Positions 8,345-16,683 of a DNA stretch of 42,772 bases are shown in pieces. Each line of letters begins with the position of its first letter. Position 1 is the first letter of the stretch. The stretch spans positions 1-42,772 of the forward strand of contig JACQXS010000058.1 of NCBI GenBank assembly GCA_016208615.1, read 5' to 3'. The translations under genes and the position numbers were made by a program. Below the pieces are notes generated by a model. The model was given only the letters and a program-made list of their open reading frames with translations, ran no database searches and was not told the DNA's origin. The stretch is from Candidatus Stahliibacteriota bacterium. GTDB lineage: Bacteria > Hydrothermota > UBA3073 > JACQXS01.

Positions 8345-9625
8345 ATGCGAGCAAGTAATACATTTCAAATAAGCGATATGTCTGAGGAAGCGAGAGGCAA
8401 AACTTACGACCTCAGGATTCTGCATAAGCTTGTTTCTTATGTCGCGCCGTACAAATTGCTTATCATAGTAGCAGCACTGATTTCTCTTATACATACAGGA
8501 GTACAGCTTCTATTTCCATATATTACAAAAATAGCCATTGATGATTATATTTTAGTTTCTAAGTTAGAGGGATTATCCAAGATAGTAGCCATTTACTTTC
8601 TGGCTCTTATTGTAGGAGCTTTCTTGAGTTTTGGTATGTCATATCTTATGCAGACCATAGGACAATATATTATACGGGATATTAGGGTACAAACATTCTC
8701 ACATTTGCAACATCTACGGGTTGCCTTTTTTGACCGCAATCCTGTTGGTAAGCTCGTCACAAGGGTAACTAATGATGGGGAAGCATTGAACCAGTTATTT
8801 ACAGAAGTAGTGTTCAGTATATTTACAGATATTGCTATGCTTATTGGAGTAATAATTGTTATGTTCCGATTGGATGCAAAGCTTTCTATGATTGCTTTTA
8901 CTGTTGTGCCGCCTCTTGTTATTATAACTAATCTTTTTAGAATTAAAGCCAGAAAAGCTTATAGAGAGATAAGAAAATGGTTAGCCCAATTAAATGTGCA
9001 TCTTAATGAAACATTTATAGGCATTAAAGTTATTAAACTATTCAACCAGCCCCAAGCAAATTATGTAAAATTTAGTGCCGAGAACCATAAGTATTATCAA
9101 GCTACTATGCAACAAGTTGTTATTTATGGAATATTCACACCTATAATATCGCTACTCTTTTCTTGTGGTACGGCTCTTATAATTTGGTATGGTGGCGGTG
9201 AAGTATTACAACACACATTAAGCTTAGGTACACTTGTGGCATTTTTGAGTTATATTGCTATGTTTTTTAGACCCATTGAGGATATATCAACACGGTTTGA
9301 TGTGATGCAATCTTCTCTTACTGCCTGTGAACGCATATTTGCACTCATCGATACAAAAGAGATTGAAACAGAAGACAGAGGACAGAAGACAGAGGACAGA
9401 AGACAGATAACCGATGACAAAGGAGAAATAGAGTTTAAGAATGTATGGTTCTATTATGGTGAGCCATCTGCTTCGCCTCCCCGCCAAAGCGGGATTTCCG
9501 CTTCGCTACAACAATGGGTGCTACGGGATATAAGTTTCAAAGTAAGGGCGGGTGAAAAAATTGCTATCGTCGGTTCTACTGGGGCAGGTAAGACTTCACT
9601 AATCAATTTATTGGCTCGCTTCTAA
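8345..9625 (+). CDS. ABC exporter, catalytic half, N-terminal part of a broken gene
   Basis: These 426 residues hold a full six-helix exporter domain and the beginning of the ATPase domain as far as Walker A (GSTGAGKTSL near 410) and INLLARF. A stop follows at once. The remaining ATPase resumes in another frame with LSGSIADNIRL. About 35-40 residues that should carry the Q-loop region are missing, so a deletion of roughly 110-120 bp plus a frame change broke the gene. The linker again has GARGACA heptads (ETEDRGQKTEDRRQITDD), followed by a palindromic element read as RQSGISASLQQ. In an intact pair this half would supply the catalytic Walker B. It lies 3 bp behind its partner. Confidence 0.85.
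   Translation: MRASNTFQISDMSEEARGKTYDLRILHKLVSYVAPYKLLIIVAALISLIHTGVQLLFPYITKIAIDDYILVSKLEGLSKIVAIYFLALIVGAFLSFGMSYLMQTIGQYIIRDIRVQTFSHLQHLRVAFFDRNPVGKLVTRVTNDGEALNQLFTEVVFSIFTDIAMLIGVIIVMFRLDAKLSMIAFTVVPPLVIITNLFRIKARKAYREIRKWLAQLNVHLNETFIGIKVIKLFNQPQANYVKFSAENHKYYQATMQQVVIYGIFTPIISLLFSCGTALIIWYGGGEVLQHTLSLGTLVAFLSYIAMFFRPIEDISTRFDVMQSSLTACERIFALIDTKEIETEDRGQKTEDRRQITDDKGEIEFKNVWFYYGEPSASPPRQSGISASLQQWVLRDISFKVRAGEKIAIVGSTGAGKTSLINLLARF
9364..9419 (+). repeat. GARGACA heptanucleotide repeat in the second ABC linker
   Basis: About eight 7-bp units (TGAAACA, GAAGACA, GAGGACA, GAAGACA, GAGGACA, GAAGACA, GATAACC, GATGACA) lie at the same domain boundary as the repeat in the partner half. Confidence 0.85.
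9468..9514 (+). repeat. Dispersed palindromic element inside the second ABC gene
   Basis: CCCCGCCAAAGCGGGATTTC followed by CGCTTCGCTACAACA forms a CCCGC/GCGGG stem. It is read in frame as ASPPRQSGISASLQQ between the first two strands of the ATPase domain. Confidence 0.8.
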
Positions 9626-10095
9626 GTGGCAGTATAGCGGATAATATAAGACTACGAAATTACCAAATTTCAGACCCCCAAATCCATAGTGCCGCTAAAT
9701 ATGCGAATGCTCATCAATTTATTAGCCGCCTACCTCATCAATATGAGGAAAATATAAAAGAAAGAGGCACTAATCTATCATCCGGCGAACTACAACTATT
9801 AAGCTTCGCAAGAGCTATTGCTTTCAAGCCTCAAATCCTTATACTTGATGAAGCTACAAGAGAAGTGGACCCAGAAACAGAAGCCCTAATACAAGAGGCG
9901 ATTAGTAAGTTGCTACACAATAGGACAGCTCTCGTGATTGCTCACAGATTGGCAACTATTAAAATTGTCGACCGCATTATCGTACTTCATAAAGGTAAAA
10001 TAGTAGAACAAGGAACTCATAATGAATTATTTGAGAAGAACGGCCTGTATGCTACCCTATACAAACTACAATACAAAAATAAAAATAGACATTAG
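9625..10095 (+). pseudogene. ABC exporter, catalytic half, C-terminal part out of frame
   Basis: In the frame starting AGT at 9625 the sequence reads SGSIADNIRLRNYQI, then a degenerate signature LSSGELQLLSFARA, Walker B LILDEATREVD with the catalytic Glu, and the switch His in VIAHRLATIKIVDRI. These motifs complete the ATPase domain begun in 8345-9625. The degenerate signature plus a good Walker B is what the catalytic half of an asymmetric exporter should show, complementing the partner. The frame lacks a convincing start near the junction (a GTG at 9865 is the first listed). It is probably dead unless the break is an assembly error. Confidence 0.8.
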
Positions 10096-10113
10096 ACAAA
10101 AGATAAGAGACTT

Positions 10114-10689
10114 ATGAATAAATATATTTTAGCAAGAAAAGGAATTCATTTATTTGCTTTCATTATTCCCTTTTCTTATTATTTATTCTTCTCTAAATCA
10201 CAGTTCGTAGTAGTCATAACTTCCTTAACTATAATTGCTTCAATCATAGAAATAATCAGATTTAAGAATATAAAAGCAGGCAGCTTATTTTATAAAGCCA
10301 TCGGTAAAATGCTGTGGGAACGCGAGACAAAAACTATTACCGGCGCAACTACATTTATCATATCAGCATTCCTATGTACATTACTTTTTTCTAAACCCGT
10401 AGTAGTAACTGGATTACTATTCCTTACTTTTAGCGATACCTCCGCCTACTTAATAGGCAGTAAGGGAAGAGTAAAGATAATGGGTAAAAAAACATTAGAG
10501 GGTGGGATTGCCTTCTTGCTTACGGCTATAGTTATTTGCTTACTGATGAAACAGGAAATAAAACTATTAGCCAGTTTAATAGGCGCCTGTGTAGCTTGTA
10601 TAGTTGAGCTTCTGCCTTGGAAAATAGATGACAACTTCTCTATCCCCATCATCTCTTGTCTAATTATGCAACTACTCTTTTATGCTTGA
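10114..10689 (+). CDS. SEC59/dolichol-kinase-like CTP-dependent membrane kinase
   Basis: This 191-residue protein is almost entirely hydrophobic, with about six membrane helices. It matches COG0170: an N-terminal [19 protein letters not shown], then [20 protein letters not shown] and [10 protein letters not shown], and [15 protein letters not shown] near the end. Family members phosphorylate polyprenols, phytol or diacylglycerol with CTP, or act as CDP-diglyceride synthetase relatives. The substrate here is unknown. It follows the exporter remnant by 18 bp and may share its transcript. Confidence 0.85.
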   Translation: MNKYILARKGIHLFAFIIPFSYYLFFSKSQFVVVITSLTIIASIIEIIRFKNIKAGSLFYKAIGKMLWERETKTITGATTFIISAFLCTLLFSKPVVVTGLLFLTFSDTSAYLIGSKGRVKIMGKKTLEGGIAFLLTAIVICLLMKQEIKLLASLIGACVACIVELLPWKIDDNFSIPIISCLIMQLLFYA

Positions 10690-10721
10690 CATCGGTAAAG
10701 GTTGAGGTATTAAAGAAACTA

Positions 10722-12008
10722 ATGGGCAATACTATTACAGAAAATATTCTTGCCAACCATATGGACAAGCAAAAGGTATCACCAGGTGAAATTATTGAGT
10801 GCCAAGTAGATATTGTTATGGCTAATGAACTATCGGCTGTACTAGCGATAGAAGAATTTGAAAAGGCAGGTCTAAATAAAGTATTTGATAATCATAAAAT
10901 AGTCCTCGTCCCTGATCACTTTACACCTAACAAGGATATTAAATCAGCCGAAGTATCTAAAAAAGTAAGAGATTTTGCCAAAATGCATAACATAGTGAAT
11001 TACTTTGAAATTGGAAGAGGCGGCATTGAGCATGTATTACTTCCTGAACAGGGGTTAGTTTTGCCCGGCGATTTAGTTATAGGTGGTGATTCGCATACCT
11101 GCACCTACGGAGCATTAGGAGCATTCGCCACTGGTGTAGGTAGCACAGATATAGCCGCCGCTTTTGCTACAGGTAAAGTATGGCTTAAAGTACCGGAGCA
11201 AATGAAGTGCATCTTTTATGGTAAGCTCAATAAGTGGGTTGGTGGCAAAGACCTAATTCTATATCTATTAGGTAAAATAGGCGTCGATGGTGCAAGATAT
11301 AAGACTATAGAATTCACAGGCGAAACATTAAAAGAGCTAACCATAGCAGATAGATTTACCATAGCCAATATGTCTATAGAGGCAGGAGCTAAAAATGGGA
11401 TATTTGTGCCCGATGAGATAACATTAGAGTATGTCAATCAGCGGGTAGCTGCAGGTCCCCTGACCCGCAGAACACTCAACCAAGTCATTTACACATCCGA
11501 CCCCGATGCCCATTATTCAGAGACCATAGAAGTAGATGTTAGTCAAATAGAACCCCAAGTAAGCATGCCACATCTACCATCAAACACAGTGCCTATTTCA
11601 CAAGTAGGCGATATTAAGATAGACCAAGTAGTTATTGGAAGTTGCACAAATGGTCGGCTTGAAGACCTACGCATAGCTGCTAAAATACTGCAAGACAAAA
11701 AAATACACCCAGAGATTAGGGTTATCGTCATCCCGGGCAGTCAACAAGTCTATTTAGATGCCCTTACCGAAGGATTGATTGAAGTATTTATCCGCTCAGG
11801 ATGTGTAGTAAGTACTCCAACTTGTGGCCCCTGTGTCGGCGGGCATATGGGAGTATTAGCAAGCGGTGAAAAGTGTGTCGCCACTACTAATCGCAACTTT
11901 ATCGGCAGAATGGGACACGCTACATCAGAAATCTATCTCACATCCCCTGCCATAGCAGCCGCATCCGCCATTACTGGTAAAATATCCAGCCCAGTAGATA
12001 GACATTAG
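10722..12008 (+). CDS. leuC: 3-isopropylmalate dehydratase large subunit family (LeuC/HacA)
   Basis: The 428-residue aconitase-family protein is of the shorter LeuC type. [20 protein letters not shown] lies in the first third, GSCTNG near residue 305 and [10 protein letters not shown] near 364. The three Cys of the latter two motifs bind a 4Fe-4S cluster. The enzyme isomerises 2-isopropylmalate in leucine synthesis or acts on a homologous acid (homoaconitate, methylmalate). The listed ORF starts at 10656 inside the previous gene; ATG 10722 ([14 protein letters not shown]) fits the family start. No small subunit is adjacent, so it must be encoded elsewhere. It ends next to a hairpin array and is convergent with nrdR. 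Confidence 0.9.
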   Translation: MGNTITENILANHMDKQKVSPGEIIECQVDIVMANELSAVLAIEEFEKAGLNKVFDNHKIVLVPDHFTPNKDIKSAEVSKKVRDFAKMHNIVNYFEIGRGGIEHVLLPEQGLVLPGDLVIGGDSHTCTYGALGAFATGVGSTDIAAAFATGKVWLKVPEQMKCIFYGKLNKWVGGKDLILYLLGKIGVDGARYKTIEFTGETLKELTIADRFTIANMSIEAGAKNGIFVPDEITLEYVNQRVAAGPLTRRTLNQVIYTSDPDAHYSETIEVDVSQIEPQVSMPHLPSNTVPISQVGDIKIDQVVIGSCTNGRLEDLRIAAKILQDKKIHPEIRVIVIPGSQQVYLDALTEGLIEVFIRSGCVVSTPTCGPCVGGHMGVLASGEKCVATTNRNFIGRMGHATSEIYLTSPAIAAASAITGKISSPVDRH

Positions 12009-12032
12009 ACAAGAGCATATCAGGAATTATAA

Positions 12033-12118
12033 TAGCGTATTCGGGGATCACGCTAGCGTATTCGGGGATCACGCTAGCAAAATTGGGAAGTTTGCTAGCA
12101 AAATTAGGAGATTTGACT
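12033..12118. repeat. Four tandem 21-bp hairpin units between leuC and nrdR
   Basis: The units step by 21 bp. Two identical copies (TAGCGTATTC...ACGCTA) are followed by TAGCAAAATT...TTTGCTA and a fourth decayed copy. Each of the first three folds on itself. The stem changes on both sides together (TAGCGT/ACGCTA to TAGCAAA/TTTGCTA). It sits in a convergent gap and could act as a two-way transcription stop. Confidence 0.85.
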
Positions 12119-12130
12119 GGTTCGCTTCGC

Positions 12131-12589
12131 TTATTCTTTTGTCTCTAATAGATGTTCTGCTTCTTGGATTAGTTCGCCCATATCTTTGAATGAACGATAG
12201 ACTGAGGCAAATCGTATGTAAGCAATACCATCAAGATCTTTAAGTCTCGCCATTACCGCCTCGCCTATTTTTAATGAACTAACTTCTCTCACTCCCATCT
12301 CAGAGATAGTGGCTTCTACTTCATCTACTATTCGTTCAATCTGGTCTATTGATATAGGACGCTTCCTTGAAGCTATACGAATACCGGTTAATAACTTTTG
12401 CCGCTCAAAAGCTTCCCTTCTGCCATCCCGTTTTATTACCATTAGAGACACCTTTTCTATGTACTCGTATGTCGTGAACCTTTGTCCACATTTTAAGCAC
12501 TCACGCCGCCTACGAATAGCAGTACCTTCTTTGGCATCACGAGAATCGGTTACTTTATCTTCAATAGACCCACAAAAAGGACACTTCAT
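12131..12589 (-). CDS. nrdR: Transcriptional repressor NrdR
   Basis: The protein represses ribonucleotide reductase genes in response to dATP/ATP. It has an N-terminal zinc ribbon (MKCPFCGS ... RRRRECLKCGQRFTTYEY) and the ATP-cone domain (VIKRDGRREAFERQKLLTGI ... YIRFASVYRSF). The tracked ORF begins 7 residues earlier, but the family invariably starts MxCPxC, so ATG at 12589 is chosen (152 residues). It stands alone between convergent leuC and the propeller gene; no nrd gene is in the window. Confidence 0.96.
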   Translation of the reverse strand: MKCPFCGSIEDKVTDSRDAKEGTAIRRRRECLKCGQRFTTYEYIEKVSLMVIKRDGRREAFERQKLLTGIRIASRKRPISIDQIERIVDEVEATISEMGVREVSSLKIGEAVMARLKDLDGIAYIRFASVYRSFKDMGELIQEAEHLLETKE

Positions 12590-12657
12590 AATTAAAAGTT
12601 CAACTGTCAAAACTCAAAGTTCAAATGAAACCCAAATGTCAAATGCAAATATCAAAA

Positions 12658-13977
12658 TTACAAAAAACAAATCAGTTTCTGTATAATTACAAAACTGCCC
12701 ACATCAAGTCTTACAAAATATACACCCGAACGAATGCCTTCAACCTTTACTGTATAAGAGCCAGCCACATTCTCTTTATCTGCTAATACCTTTACCACTC
12801 TACCCGCAGTATCATAAATCTTCAATCCTACTCTGTTTTTAACCGGAACCTGATACTTGATACTCGTTGATTGAATAAACGGATTAGGCAAAACTCTCAA
12901 CTCTACACTTTCAACTTCTAACTTCTCTCTTTCTTCTATGTCAAACTTTCCTGTAATCATACAGGGTGAAATACAAGCAGTACCCCATTTATCACAGATA
13001 GTCATGGAATCAGGATAGACAGTATCTTGCTCTGCTATTGTAGGCGGATATCCCATACCGCCGCCCATTTTCAAAGTAGTGAGATAAATTTTAAGAGCTT
13101 TTGGAGTAATCCATTCACCAGGCATCTTAATCACTCCACGCCCCGCATCACTACGCCAAGAATGTCCTTTACTTAATCTTAATACCCTATCTATATTAGC
13201 CGTTTCAATAAAAGGAGTATTAGTGGGCTCATTAAACTCAATAACCACATAGTCATCTATATCTATACCTGGGGCAATTGAATCACCATCGTAGGCAACA
13301 GCAGAACTAATAATAGGACTTTCAACATCCATTTTATATCTAAGACAAATATCGTGCATTGCGGGAGTAAATAACTGAGACCCCGAATTTGCTTCTACCC
13401 GATATTGAATGTACCTATCTCCATTATGAGCAGAACCAGAATAGATAGGATTTGAATCATTAGGCACATAGCTACCCCATTCCGGCATAGAATCTAATAT
13501 GCAAGACGACCTTACCTTTACTTTCACTAATTCGCTATTTGCTGTGAAATGTATCCTGCCAAATTCTAAACTCCCATTTACTACGGGATACCCCTGAAAT
13601 ATATCATATACAGATGACTCCATCCACCCATTTGAGCAATATCCGGACCTCAAAACTACATTCGTATCGCCACCCGCAAATAAGAAACCTACTTTAGACT
13701 GTGCCAAAGCTATAATACGACTCGGCAACCAACCAGAAGTAGCAAATAGTGTATCCCAAGATAGACCTCTATCTTTACTCCTATAAACCATACCCTTGGG
13801 AATCTTACTATTTGACTTACCACTAATATACAAACTATTATCTATATCACAAATTATATGCGTAAAATCAGCCGCAAGAGAAGGAGAATTAATTTCCTGC
13901 CACCCCCTACCTGAATCTGAACTCACAAATATTTTACACCGAGACCCGGTAGAGACATATAATTTAGCGTATCCCAA
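12658..13977 (-). CDS. Secreted beta-propeller protein, C-terminal part (frameshifted)
   Basis: This frame continues the upstream ORF (13923-14657) after a one- or two-base slip near 13955-13977. The other frame reads GQHWDTL and this one picks up KLYVSTGSRCKIFVSSDSG, a typical propeller blade. The middle of the protein has an Ig/jelly-roll-like region with DDYVVIEFNEPTNT. The C-terminus is a sorting or FlgD-like tail: LPNPFIQSTSIKYQVPV, GLKIYDTAGRVVKVLAD, SGVYFVRLDVG. Such tails direct type IX secretion in Bacteroidota and occur in related candidate phyla. The listed start is a TTG with no ribosome-binding site, so the two ORFs are best seen as one broken gene. Function unknown; cell-surface or secreted. 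Confidence 0.75.
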   Translation of the reverse strand: MGYAKLYVSTGSRCKIFVSSDSGRGWQEINSPSLAADFTHIICDIDNSLYISGKSNSKIPKGMVYRSKDRGLSWDTLFATSGWLPSRIIALAQSKVGFLFAGGDTNVVLRSGYCSNGWMESSVYDIFQGYPVVNGSLEFGRIHFTANSELVKVKVRSSCILDSMPEWGSYVPNDSNPIYSGSAHNGDRYIQYRVEANSGSQLFTPAMHDICLRYKMDVESPIISSAVAYDGDSIAPGIDIDDYVVIEFNEPTNTPFIETANIDRVLRLSKGHSWRSDAGRGVIKMPGEWITPKALKIYLTTLKMGGGMGYPPTIAEQDTVYPDSMTICDKWGTACISPCMITGKFDIEEREKLEVESVELRVLPNPFIQSTSIKYQVPVKNRVGLKIYDTAGRVVKVLADKENVAGSYTVKVEGIRSGVYFVRLDVGSFVIIQKLICFL

Positions 13978-14657
13978 TGTTGACCACTATAAAGAGACCT
14001 AAATATCCTACCCTTGCCATCAGTAGATTTAGTGCAAGCATAAAAATAACCCCAAGAGGATTCAAAAATATCTAATACTTTTTGAATATTAGGGAGTGCT
14101 TCATAGTAATTCCAAGTCAAGCCACTCCCATTTTCATCTACCCATATTATTCCATTAGCCGTACCAAGATAAATCCAATTAAAATCAGGCGGCTGATAAA
14201 GTTTTAGGATAGGGGTACCAAAATTGGCTACCTCCATCCATTGACTATCTTTACCTATCCAAAGCCTACCTGTGCTTGTTCCTGCAAGAACATCACCATT
14301 ATGCAATACCTGAAGAGATATGACTTCACCTGCCCCTAAACTATTTCTTGCTAACAATGAATTACCAAAATCTCCAAACTTGAATACCCGTGCACTGTCC
14401 CAGCCACAGCCTACATAAAGTATACCGGGGTCAGCTTCAGAAATTACATTCGCTTGCTTTACAGGGACGGGTAAGCCAAAGCTTTCCCATTTACCAGAAG
14501 GAGCAGAAAGTCCCAAAAGTCCAGTAAATACTTTACCATCCATATTTTCTGACACAAAATAACTATTACTATCTACCCAAGAATATTGTCCCTCTCCCCC
14601 ACTCCAATCAGTCTGAATCCAATATCCTGAAAATTGGATTATAAAAAATAGTACCAT
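13923..14657 (-). CDS. Secreted beta-propeller protein, N-terminal part (frameshifted)
   Basis: The 244 residues start with a hydrophobic MVLFFIIQFSGYW segment (likely signal peptide), then BNR/sortilin-like blades with repeated W-x-SG-type turns (GRLWIGKDSQWMEV, GIIWVDENGSGLTWNYYE, GRIFRSLYSGQHWDTL). It overlaps the downstream ORF by 55 bp in another frame and ends NYMSLPGLGVKYL, which does not look like propeller sequence, so the reading frame is lost just after WDTL. A Shine-Dalgarno (AGGAGG in holA's 3' end) precedes the ATG. It follows holA by 4 bp. Confidence 0.75.
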   Translation of the reverse strand: MVLFFIIQFSGYWIQTDWSGGEGQYSWVDSNSYFVSENMDGKVFTGLLGLSAPSGKWESFGLPVPVKQANVISEADPGILYVGCGWDSARVFKFGDFGNSLLARNSLGAGEVISLQVLHNGDVLAGTSTGRLWIGKDSQWMEVANFGTPILKLYQPPDFNWIYLGTANGIIWVDENGSGLTWNYYEALPNIQKVLDIFESSWGYFYACTKSTDGKGRIFRSLYSGQHWDTLNYMSLPGLGVKYL

Positions 14658-14661
14658 AGTT

Positions 14662-15726
14662 TTAACCTCCTACTTTTGAACCTTTAGACTTTTGAACTCT
14701 TGAACTCTTAATATTGCATAATTTATATGCCAATTCACTAACTACAAATTTAGGTTCCGCTTCTCCCGTCTTAATTGAAAGGTCAGCTCTAAAAATATAT
14801 GAGAATGCTGTTAGTAATTCAGATTCTGACCATAATTTTGATTGTTGTTGATATTTTGGCAAATAATACTTATGTATACCGTATGAGGATTTGGGGTCAA
14901 TTTTTAGTTTCATCAGCTTATCAAAATGATTATAAATTTGCCATAAAATACTGGTAGGCTTTTCGTTAAAATCAAACAATAAATTAAGAAATTTACTTGC
15001 TTTTACAAAATCTCTATTAGCTATAGAATGAGCAAAATCATATACTGAGTTAGCAATGTCTTGGGATTCCATTTCTTTGGCATCAGCAAGCGTAATGTTT
15101 TTGCGAGGAGAAATAAAACTCATCAGCTTATCAAGTTCCGTAGCCAATGCCTGAATATCTGTACTGAAAAATTCTTGCAAAAACCCTATAGCTTCATAAG
15201 TTATGCTAAATTTTTGTTCCCTTACATATGCCATAGCCCATCCCGGAACTTTATTGTCCCATATCTTCTCACAATCGCAAGTAGGAATATTTTTAAATCC
15301 ATCATCCTTAATGACCTCCTTCTTGTCATCAGGAATTTTCTTCTTGTCATCAGGAATTTTCTTTTTGACATTTGCCATCAAGACAAGAACAGTAGTAGAG
15401 GAAGGATGGTCAAGCCATTTTTGAATCAAAAGTTTTAACTTCTCGGGTAATGTATCTGCATTTTTTATCACTAAGAGTTTCTTTTTAGAGCCAAATGGAG
15501 GCTGATTTAAAAAGGAAATTATGTCCGGTGATGCACTATCTCCATAGACAAAAAGCTTATCAGTAGAGGAAAAGTGAGGATTGATAATTTTGCTTTCTAT
15601 GTCTTTTACTAACCGCTCTTTTAAGAAATCATTCTCCTTCAAAAGTAAATATCCGTGCCTAATCTTACCTTCCTTTACCTCACGCACAAATCTCTGATAC
15701 TCATTTTCCTTATACTCTCTATACAT
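14662..15726 (-). CDS. holA: DNA polymerase III delta subunit
   Basis: The 354-residue clamp-loader delta subunit opens the beta clamp. It has the HolA layout: an N-terminal YLLLKENDFLKERLVKDI, LNQPPFGSKKKLLVIKNAD, LVLMANVKKK, then the helical collar with QALATELDKLMSF and ILWQIYNHFDKLMKLK. After VKKK there is a 21-bp tandem duplication (KIPDDKK twice) in a surface segment. The last residues (SSRVQKSKGSKVGG) are encoded by an 8-bp periodic repeat (AAGAGTTC-like), so the true domain probably ends near LAYKLCNIK. It lies between the defence operon and the propeller gene on the same strand. Confidence 0.9.
   Translation of the reverse strand: MYREYKENEYQRFVREVKEGKIRHGYLLLKENDFLKERLVKDIESKIINPHFSSTDKLFVYGDSASPDIISFLNQPPFGSKKKLLVIKNADTLPEKLKLLIQKWLDHPSSTTVLVLMANVKKKIPDDKKKIPDDKKEVIKDDGFKNIPTCDCEKIWDNKVPGWAMAYVREQKFSITYEAIGFLQEFFSTDIQALATELDKLMSFISPRKNITLADAKEMESQDIANSVYDFAHSIANRDFVKASKFLNLLFDFNEKPTSILWQIYNHFDKLMKLKIDPKSSYGIHKYYLPKYQQQSKLWSESELLTAFSYIFRADLSIKTGEAEPKFVVSELAYKLCNIKSSRVQKSKGSKVGG
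15320..15362 (-). repeat. 21-bp tandem duplication inside holA
   Basis: Two copies of a 21-bp unit (TTCTTGTCATCAGGAATTTT on the plus strand) encode KIPDDKK twice. Confidence 0.85.
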
Positions 15727-15733
15727 TTGTTTC

Positions 15734-16672
15734 TTAATGCTTATCCACTACGCTCATAAATATTTTAATTTTATTAAACAATTCATCATAGGTAATTATT
15801 TCAACATCCTTATTGCTGTGCCTGAATAATTCAAATGATTTAAGTTGTCCATTATTCATATTTTCTATTTCTAAACTTCCAATAATTAAAATACTTTTGG
15901 GATTGAACAAACTAAAATCTCTGTTGTTATTTCCTGCTAACTCGTAAAATCCTTTTTGAAATTCGTCTTTGTAGTTTAGTATTTGATTTATCGCACCTGT
16001 CAGTTCCTTGCTGATTGAATAAATATCATTTGTCCCCGGTTGCCCACGATATATTTCTGAAACCAACTTTGTTAAGGGTATTTTGATTTCAATTAAAGCG
16101 GTGTTTTGGGTTAGGTCATTTTGATAGATAAAATCAATGCCATTGTCTTTATTTCCTTCCCAAAATTCAACCGCTTTTTTGAGCTCTCCCACTCTAATTA
16201 CTGAATTTAGATTTTGAATATCTTCCGGTTTGATTTTCTCAAGAGCTTGCAAAATAAATTCTTTATTTTCAAATTGCGAAAGTTGAGTCAATATATTTTC
16301 CCAATCTCCTTGTGCAATTGTAAATTTTGCTTCTCCTGACACAATCCCATACTGTTCGAAAATCTCTCTCTGTTTTTGAAACCCATCAATAAGTTTTAAC
16401 ACCTCTCCTGCTTTTAATTCCAATTTTACCCATTCGCTGTCCTTCAATTTAGTCAACAGAAAGTCGTTATAATCTTCCCAATTTCCGCTAATATTCTTTC
16501 TCTGAAAAATAAAATGACCCTTGACACATGCTTTTCTGTCATGTAGGTTTTCTACGATTATAGGCCGGAAAAACAGCCTTGTAATTTTTGTTTCTCTTAG
16601 AACTATATCGCTTCCTATTGCGGAATACCTGGAAGTAGATTTTGTACTAACGATTGTATGGTTGTGGCTCAT
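15734..16672 (-). CDS. Shedu-type antiphage nuclease (DUF4263/SduA domain)
   Basis: The 312-residue protein ends in the DUF4263 (Shedu immune nuclease) domain. A PD-(D/E)xK-like core lies near residues 170-200 (GIDFIYQND ... TALIEIKIP), then YRGQPGTNDIYSISKELTGA and INQILNYKDEF, SILIIGSLE, and FELFRHSNKDVEIITYDELF. These are the family's signature blocks. Shedu proteins are DNA nucleases that protect against phages. The N-terminal 150 residues are the variable sensing part. It starts 11 bp after the methyltransferase-endonuclease gene, so the two form one defence operon; this pairing is unusual because Shedu is usually described as a single-gene system. Confidence 0.88.
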   Translation of the reverse strand: MSHNHTIVSTKSTSRYSAIGSDIVLRETKITRLFFRPIIVENLHDRKACVKGHFIFQRKNISGNWEDYNDFLLTKLKDSEWVKLELKAGEVLKLIDGFQKQREIFEQYGIVSGEAKFTIAQGDWENILTQLSQFENKEFILQALEKIKPEDIQNLNSVIRVGELKKAVEFWEGNKDNGIDFIYQNDLTQNTALIEIKIPLTKLVSEIYRGQPGTNDIYSISKELTGAINQILNYKDEFQKGFYELAGNNNRDFSLFNPKSILIIGSLEIENMNNGQLKSFELFRHSNKDVEIITYDELFNKIKIFMSVVDKH

Positions 16673-16683
16673 TAAGTTCTTTT

